Assembly: GCA_036004685.1 (NCBI GenBank)
Contig: DASYRE010000031.1
Coordinates: 1-64,000 of the forward strand
DNA: 64,000 nucleotides
Direction: 5' to 3'
Origin: Candidatus Polarisedimenticolia bacterium
GTDB taxonomy: Bacteria; Acidobacteriota; Polarisedimenticolia; Gp22-AA2; AA152
The notes under the pieces are model-generated. The model had not been told where the DNA came from. It was given only the letters and a program-made list of their open reading frames with translations, and searched no databases. The translations under genes were made by a program, and so were the position numbers. Within the stretch, counting starts at the first letter, position 1, and each line of letters opens with the position of its first letter. This document shows, in pieces, positions 58,369 to 64,000 of this stretch.

Positions 58369-60366
58369 TCACCGCAGACCTTTGTTCTTCACCAGGACCA
58401 GCATGCACGATTGGAAGTCCGCGGCTCCGGCCTTGCCCGAGATGCAGATCGTGGCGCTGGTATTGTCCGGAACGGCCGCGAGCCGCGCGGCGATGTCCTG
58501 CCGGTTGCCGTCCAGCGTGGCGCAGTCGCCGTCGCTCGGCAGGTTGAACTTGAACGTGACGTTGGCATTGGAGACGTCCCGCGCCTCCAGGTTCTCGGAG
58601 ATCCCTCGCTCGTACAGGAAGCCGAGGACCGGATCGGGACAGGGAAGCGTGGAGGGATCGGGCAGCGTCACGTCGTCGCCGGGATTGTCGGCGCTGTCGA
58701 CCCGGGAAACGTATACCTGGCTGACGGTCGAGCCGGAGATCGGCACAGGGTTCGCGGGATCGCAGACGTCCTGGAGCTTGCAGGTCATCGAGACACTCCC
58801 GCCCTGAGAGTTGAGGTTGAAAGTGGACGGACTGATGGCGCAGTCCGCCTGCACCCGGTTCTCATCAGTCAAGCCGTCGCAATCGTCGTCGACTCCGTTG
58901 CAGACTTCGGCCGTTGGGGTTCCCGGCACGCACTGCTGCGGCACTCCGCCGACGCAGGTGTCCACCGTGCGCCGGCACGCTCCCAATCCACAGGTAATCT
59001 GGCTGGTGACCGGCTGATGGACGCACCCCGACGCGGGATCGCAGCTGTCGGTCGTGCAAACGCTCTGGTCATTGCAGGAAGAGGTGATGTCGGTATGGGC
59101 GCAGCCGCCAGCAGAGCAGGAGTCGGCGGTGCACGCGTTTGCATCGTCGCAACTCAGTGGAGTGCCGCTCTGGCACGTGCCGTTGCTGCAGACGTCTCCC
59201 GCCGTGCACGCGTTCCCGTCGCTGCAGGGGCTGGTGTTGTTGACGTGTCCGGTGCAGGTGCCCGTGTCCGGCTCGCACGTATCGTCGGTGCACGGATTGC
59301 CATCGGCGCAAAAGAACTGCACTATGACACAATGCGAAAAGATGTCACACGCATCGAGCGTGCAATGGTTGCCATCGCACTCGTGAAGAATGTCTCGGCC
59401 GATCCGGTTTGTGCATCCGCCGTTCGAGGGCGAAAAGGCCTGGCAGAACCAGTCGTTGCAGCCATCGTGGGGGAAGCCGCCGCAGAGACTGTCGTCACGG
59501 ATGTGCTGGGAGCATCCAAAGCTCGGCAGACACGTGTCACGCGTGCAGGAATAGGCATCATTGCAGTTGAGCGGCACGCTGCCGCTGACGCAGTTGCCTC
59601 CGCTGCAGAAGTCCGACGTGAAGCAGAGATCGCCGTCGGAGCAGGAGCCAGTAACACTGGTCCGGACGCATTGTCCGGTAGCCGCATCGCACGAATCGCC
59701 GGTGCATACGTTGCCATCGTTGCAGTCGACGGGGGGATTGGCGCACTGCCCCGTCGCGGGATCGCATCGATCCAGCGTGCAGAGATTCCCGTCACCGCAA
59801 TCCTTCAAGGCTCCCGCGCAGATCGGGCCGCCGGCGGACCCGACGCAAATGTCGTTGGTGGTACAGAGACTCTGGTCGTCGCAAGGAGCTCCCAGGGAGC
59901 TTGGGGTCCCTACGCACGCCCCCGACAGATCGCAAGTATCTGAAGTCGTGCAGGCATTGCCGTCGTCGCAGCTCCCCCCCGGCGGCTGGCTCGTGCCCAC
60001 ACAATGGAACGTCGTTCCCGCACTGCCCTGACACGAATCGCCCTGAGTGCAGGGATTCCCGTCGCTGCACGCGCTGCCGGAGGACAGGTTGGGGTGAACG
60101 CAGAACCCCGAATTCGGGCCCGTGGAAAGGCAGCTGTCCTGCGTACACGGATTCTGATCGTCGCAGTTGAGCGGATCGTGCCGGCACGTTCCCGTGCTCG
60201 TATCGCAGGAATCGACCGTGCAGATGTTCAGGTCGTCGCAGGAAGGGCAGGTCAACTCCAAAGCGATCGGATTGTCAGCCGCAAGGGCGAATCCGCAGGC
60301 GAAAAGAACCGGGACGGCAAACGCTGGAGCAAGAAAGAGGTTGCGAAACGCAGGGTCGGCCTTCAT
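58369..60366 (-). CDS. Cys-rich secreted tandem-repeat protein, paralogue 2
   Basis: 665 residues; ATG 60366 chosen over an upstream start at 60474 because a signal peptide (about 8-30, LFLAPAFAVPVLFACGFALA) follows at once. Repeat units as in paralogue 1 (DQNPCTQDSC, DGNPCTQGDSC, DGNLCTLDRC, DGNVCTGDSC). The middle has a variable block (FGCSQHIRDDSLCGGFPHDG, NDWFCQAFSPSNGG) not shared with the others. The MopE-type motif reads VCNGVDDDCDGLTDE. The C-terminal domain is near-identical to the other copies. The intergenic region towards the next copy differs from the two hairpin-bearing ones. Confidence 0.85.
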   Translation of the reverse strand: MKADPAFRNLFLAPAFAVPVLFACGFALAADNPIALELTCPSCDDLNICTVDSCDTSTGTCRHDPLNCDDQNPCTQDSCLSTGPNSGFCVHPNLSSGSACSDGNPCTQGDSCQGSAGTTFHCVGTSQPPGGSCDDGNACTTSDTCDLSGACVGTPSSLGAPCDDQSLCTTNDICVGSAGGPICAGALKDCGDGNLCTLDRCDPATGQCANPPVDCNDGNVCTGDSCDAATGQCVRTSVTGSCSDGDLCFTSDFCSGGNCVSGSVPLNCNDAYSCTRDTCLPSFGCSQHIRDDSLCGGFPHDGCNDWFCQAFSPSNGGCTNRIGRDILHECDGNHCTLDACDIFSHCVIVQFFCADGNPCTDDTCEPDTGTCTGHVNNTSPCSDGNACTAGDVCSNGTCQSGTPLSCDDANACTADSCSAGGCAHTDITSSCNDQSVCTTDSCDPASGCVHQPVTSQITCGLGACRRTVDTCVGGVPQQCVPGTPTAEVCNGVDDDCDGLTDENRVQADCAISPSTFNLNSQGGSVSMTCKLQDVCDPANPVPISGSTVSQVYVSRVDSADNPGDDVTLPDPSTLPCPDPVLGFLYERGISENLEARDVSNANVTFKFNLPSDGDCATLDGNRQDIAARLAAVPDNTSATICISGKAGAADFQSCMLVLVKNKGLR

Positions 60367-60490
60367 GTGGATTCCCCATAAAACGAGTTGATCACCCCTT
60401 TGCAGCGCCTTTTGCCCTGCGCACCTACCACACGGCTTGGGCGCGCCGGGCATGCAGTTCCCAGGAGACGGCACTCTGCGCGATCAGTTC

Positions 60491-62391
60491 TCACCTGAGG
60501 CCCTTGTTCTTCACCAGGACCAGCACGCACGCCTGGACGTCGGCGCCGTCGAACTTGCTCGCGATGCAGATTGTGGCGCTGGTGTTGTTCGGCACGGAGG
60601 CGAGCCGCGCGGCGACGTCCTGCCGGTTGCCGTCGAGCGTCCCGCAATAGCCGTCGGCCGGCAGGTTGAACTTGAAGGTGACGTTGGCGTTCGAAACGTC
60701 TCGCGCGTCCGCGTTCTCGACGATCCCCCGCTCGTAGGAGTAGCCGAGGACCGGATCCGGACAAGGAAGCGTCTCCGGATCAGGCAGCGTCACGTCGTCC
60801 GACGGATCGTCGGCGCTGTCCACTCGGGAAACGTAGACCCGGTTCAAGGCCGAACCCGGGATGGGAACCGGATTCGCCGGATCGCAGACGTCCTGGAGCT
60901 TGCAGGTCATCGAGACGATGCCGCCCTGAGAGTTCAGGTTCATGGTGGAGGGGCTGATCGTGCAATCCATCTGGACGCGGTTCTCATCGACCAGGCCGTC
61001 GCAATCGTCGTCGATCCAGTTGCAGATCTCGGCGCTCGGCGCTCCCGGGACGCACTCCTGGGGCACTCCTCCGAGGCAGTTGTCGACGGTGCGACGACAT
61101 GCCCCGACCCCGCAGGTGGTCTGGGCGGGCTGGTGCGCGCATCCCGTCGCCGGATCGCAACTATCCGCGGTGCAGACGCTGCCATCATCGCAGGAAATCT
61201 GGCTGTGGGTGCAGCCGCCCGACACGGAGCAGGCATCGGCGGTGCAGGCGTTGCCGTCATCGCAGCTGATCGGAACATGCGCCCCGCAGGTTCCCGTGGC
61301 GGGGTCGCAAAGGTCCTGGGTGCAACTGTTGCTGTCGCTGCAGAGCGGCTGGCCTCCAGCGTTGGGAAGGCACGTACCCGCGAAACAGAAATCGAGCTGG
61401 CACACGTTTCCGTCACACTCGGCAACGCCGCTGTGGACGAAGTTGACGCAGCCGCCATTGGAGGACGAGCTCGCCTGACAACGCAGTCATTGCAGGCGTC
61501 TTTCGGCCGGCAGAGGCTGTCGTCGGGAGTGTGAAAACATCCGACGCCCGTTATGCATTCGTCCCGGGTACAGTCATAGGAATCGGCGCAAGGATTAGGC
61601 GAGCCGGGAGTGCAGTTGCCTCCGCTGCAGAAGTCCGAGACGGTGCAAACATCTCCGTTGTTGCAGCTGCCCGTCAGAAAGCTTCGGACGCATTGCCCCG
61701 TGGCCGGGTCGCAGGAATCGCCCGTGCAGGCATTGCCGTCGTTGCAGTTGACCGCAGGATTGCCGCACTGTCCCGTCGCGGGATCGCAGACGTCCTGGGT
61801 GCAGGGGTTCGCGTCGCCGCAGTCCTTCGCCGTCCCGGCGCACACCAGCGAGCCGCTCGGAGACGTGACGCACACATCATTGGAGCTGCAGAGGCTCTGG
61901 TCGTCACAGGGGCTCCCGATTGAGGCAGGAGCGCCGGTGCATTGGCCGTTCTGGTCGCAAGTGTCCGCGGTGGTGCAGGAGTTCCCATCGTCGCAGGTCG
62001 TGCCCGAAGGCTGGCCCGTCCCGGCGCAGACGAAGCCGACCCCTATGACGCTCTGGCAGGTGTCGGCCTGGGTGCAGGAATTGCCGTCGCTACAAGAAGT
62101 TCCTGCGGCCACAGGATGGTTACAACTGAAGAATGACGTCCCAATCGGAACGCAAAGGTCGGTCGTGCAGGGATTGCGATCCTCACAGTCGCGCGGATCG
62201 TGGCGGCAGGTGCCGGTGGTGGTATCGCAGGAGTCGATGGTACAGGCGTTGAAGTCGTTACACGAGGGGCACGTAACTTCCAGTGCGGCGTGCCCTCCGG
62301 TAGCAAAGACGTTTCCCAGGCTGAGCAGGAGCAGGACGGGGAGCGCACAGATGAAGCAGAGGAGGCGACGACAGGCAGGCGCGGTTTTCAT
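60491..62391 (-). pseudogene. Cys-rich secreted protein, paralogue 3, frameshifted
   Basis: Starts at ATG 62391 behind GGAGAACAAATCCG, with the same signal peptide as paralogue 1. The repeat frame is intact to DSLCRPKDACNDC, then shifts at about 61481. One T missing from GCGTTTGTCAGG (now GCGTTGTCAGG) would restore CNDCVCQASSSSNGGCVNFV, joining the downstream frame (CDGNVCQLDFCFAGTC to KNKGLR, stop at 60491). Everything else, including the MopE-type motif (ICNWIDDDCDGLVDE, with Trp for Gly) and the C-terminal domain, is preserved. A recent mutation or an assembly error are both possible. Confidence 0.8.
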
Positions 62392-62445
62392 CGGATTTGT
62401 TCTCCAATCGGTTGCTTACGAACGGGCCATCGCGAGGCAATTGTT

Positions 62446-62469
62446 CGAGACTGCCTGCCCGCAGTCTCG
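62446..62469. repeat. Conserved intergenic hairpin, copy 2
   Basis: Same stem CGAGACTGC / GCAGTCTCG as at 58288-58311, in the gap between paralogues 4 and 3. The whole gap (62392-62511) resembles 58233-58368, so the duplicated unit includes intergenic DNA. Confidence 0.6.
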
Positions 62470-62511
62470 CGCGACCGACGCTCGCTCAACCGCGATAATC
62501 CCTCCCGACTC

Positions 62512-64000
62512 TCACCGCAGACCCTTGTTCTTCACCAGAACCAGCATGCATGCCTGGAAGTCCGCGGCTCCGGCCTTGCCGGAGATGCAGATCGTGGCGC
62601 TGGTGTTGTCGGGCACGGATGCGAGCCGTGCGGCGATGTCCTGCCGATTGCCGTCCAGCGTGGCGCAGTCGCCGTCGCTCGGCAGGTTGAACTTGAACGT
62701 GACGTTGGCGTTGGAGACGTCGCGCGCCTCCAGGTTCTCGGAGATCCCTCTCTCGTACAGAAAGCCCAGGACCGGGTCGGGGCACGGAAGCGTCAACGGA
62801 TCCGGCAGCGTCACGTCGTCGCCGGGATCATCGGCGCTGTCCACTCTTGAAACGTAGACCTGGCTCACGGTCGAGCCCGAGATCGGAAACGGATTCGCCG
62901 GATCGCAGACGTCCTGGAGCTTGCAGGTCATCGAGACGCTGCCGCCCTGGGAGTTCAAGTTCATGGTGGCGGGGCTGATCGTGCAATCGATCTGGACCCG
63001 GTTCTCATCGACCAAGCCGTCGCAGTCGTCGTCGATCCCGTTGCAGACTTCAGGGGTAGGAGCGCCAGGCACGCAGGTCTGGGGGACTCCGCCGATGCAA
63101 ATGTCCACTGTGCGCCGACAGGCTCCCACACCACAAGTGGTCTGGCTGGTAACGGGCTGGTGGACGCAACCCGAGCCCGGATCGCAGGTGTCGATCGTGC
63201 AAACGTCCTGATCGTTGCAGGAGGCGGTGATGTCGGAATGCGCGCAGCCGGTCGCGCCGCAGGAGTCGGCAGTGCACGCATTGGCATCGTCGCAACTCAC
63301 CGGCGTTCCACTCTGGCACGTGCCGTTGCTGCAAACGTCTCCCGCCGTGCACGCGTTTCCGTCGTTGCAGGGAGTGGTATTGTTGGGAAAGGAGCAGTTG
63401 CCCGTCGCCGGATCGCAGAGATTATCCGTGCAGGGGTTGCTGTCCAAACATTTTGTTGGGGAGCCCGGCCTGCAGAATGAGCGGACGCATTCATCGAAGA
63501 TAGTGCACGGGTTTCCGTCGCATTCCCTGAACCCCCCCGAGGTCAGGTTCTGGCAACCACCCGAGCAAAAACCTCCTGTGAAGTTGCAGCCATTGCAAAC
63601 CCAATGTGCGCAAGCACTGTCCGGGGGGCAGAGACTGTTGTCAGGGAAGCTGATGCAGCCCGTGCTCGGGGAGCACGTGTCACGCGTGCAGAATCTGTCA
63701 TCGCTGCAGGGGTTGGGCGTCCCGGGCGTGCAGTTCCCCGAGCTGCAGGAATCCGATAACGTGCATGGGTTCCCGTCGCTGCAGCCGCCGGTGACGTAAG
63801 TCCGGACACATTGGCCGGTAGCCGCGTCGCACGAGTCGGCTGTGCAGGGGTTTCCGTCGTTGCAATTCACGGGAGCGCATTGGCCTGTTCCCGGATCGCA
63901 GACGTTCTGTGTGCATGGATCCGCGTCATCGCAGTTCTTAAGAGCTCCGACGCACGTCGGCGGACCGGCGGGAGACGCGACGCAAACCTCGTCCGAGGTG
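62512..64000 (-). CDS. Cys-rich secreted tandem-repeat protein, paralogue 4 (partial)
   Basis: The gene runs off the right edge; its 5' part with the signal peptide lies beyond 64000. The frame is open to the edge and begins within a repeat unit (EVCVASPAGPPTCVGALKNC, then DDADPCTQNVCDPGTGQC). Repeat units, a variable middle block (GCNFTGGFCSGGCQNLTSGG), the MopE-type motif VCNGIDDDCDGLVDE and the shared C-terminal domain ending KNKGLR are all seen. The C-terminal domain is closest to that of paralogue 2 (both have ISENLEARD and PSDGDCATLDG). Confidence 0.85.
   Translation of the reverse strand, partial: TSDEVCVASPAGPPTCVGALKNCDDADPCTQNVCDPGTGQCAPVNCNDGNPCTADSCDAATGQCVRTYVTGGCSDGNPCTLSDSCSSGNCTPGTPNPCSDDRFCTRDTCSPSTGCISFPDNSLCPPDSACAHWVCNGCNFTGGFCSGGCQNLTSGGFRECDGNPCTIFDECVRSFCRPGSPTKCLDSNPCTDNLCDPATGNCSFPNNTTPCNDGNACTAGDVCSNGTCQSGTPVSCDDANACTADSCGATGCAHSDITASCNDQDVCTIDTCDPGSGCVHQPVTSQTTCGVGACRRTVDICIGGVPQTCVPGAPTPEVCNGIDDDCDGLVDENRVQIDCTISPATMNLNSQGGSVSMTCKLQDVCDPANPFPISGSTVSQVYVSRVDSADDPGDDVTLPDPLTLPCPDPVLGFLYERGISENLEARDVSNANVTFKFNLPSDGDCATLDGNRQDIAARLASVPDNTSATICISGKAGAADFQACMLVLVKNKGLR

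Overview
The window is high-GC bacterial DNA with most genes tightly packed. Several features point to Acidobacteriota or a close relative: serine/threonine kinases carrying TolB/WD40-like propellers, VIT/VWA surface proteins, an Oar-type receptor plug segment, ECF sigma/anti-sigma pairs and many secreted Cys-rich or Asp-rich proteins. The phylum is an inference from family content; no rRNA or marker gene is present. No tRNA, rRNA or CRISPR array was seen.

1-10.1 kb: a zinc-ribbon membrane protein, a stand-alone SIR2-like protein, a spermidine-synthase-like fused membrane protein, an orphan AbiEii-like nucleotidyltransferase, and a secreted VIT/VWA protein divergent from an ECF sigma/anti-sigma pair. 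Both divergent genes carry the same GAACTT-N16-TCTCA promoter. 10.2-20 kb: a secreted M14 metallopeptidase, tandem DUF2585 membrane proteins, an SGNH-like secreted protein, a DUF4097-type protein, a HigA-like antitoxin remnant without a start codon, an ArsR/SRPBCC operon with a probably leaderless promoter, a second truncated SRPBCC fragment, and a BNR-repeat secreted protein. 20-24.3 kb: a kinase with a propeller and a class I/II aminotransferase.

24.3-30.2 kb is an AT-richer defence island: GIY-YIG nuclease, type III Mod and Res, and a 41-codon remnant of a type I HsdR. 30.3-38.3 kb: a VIT/VWA protein fused to an Oar-like plug segment, an XRE regulator with a palindromic operator, an IPT/TIG secreted protein, a brnT/antitoxin cassette whose toxin is frameshifted and which lies between two 62-bp direct repeats, and a small Kazal-like secreted peptide. 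38.3-49 kb: two paralogous kinases, a frameshifted IS630 transposase, a Cys-rich secreted protein and two APC permeases.

49-54.3 kb: a sigma/anti-sigma/DUF4097 operon with overlapping stop and start codons, a kinase with TolB-like and TPR regions, and a thioredoxin-like gene with one in-frame TGA exactly where the first Cys of CxxC belongs (UxxC), followed by a SECIS-like fold. This probable selenoprotein would be missed or split by standard gene calling and is the most notable single item. 54.5-64 kb: a secreted PPC/thrombospondin-3 protein and four tandem paralogues of a very large Cys-rich secreted family (one frameshifted, one running off the right edge) sharing near-identical C-terminal domains and intergenic hairpins.
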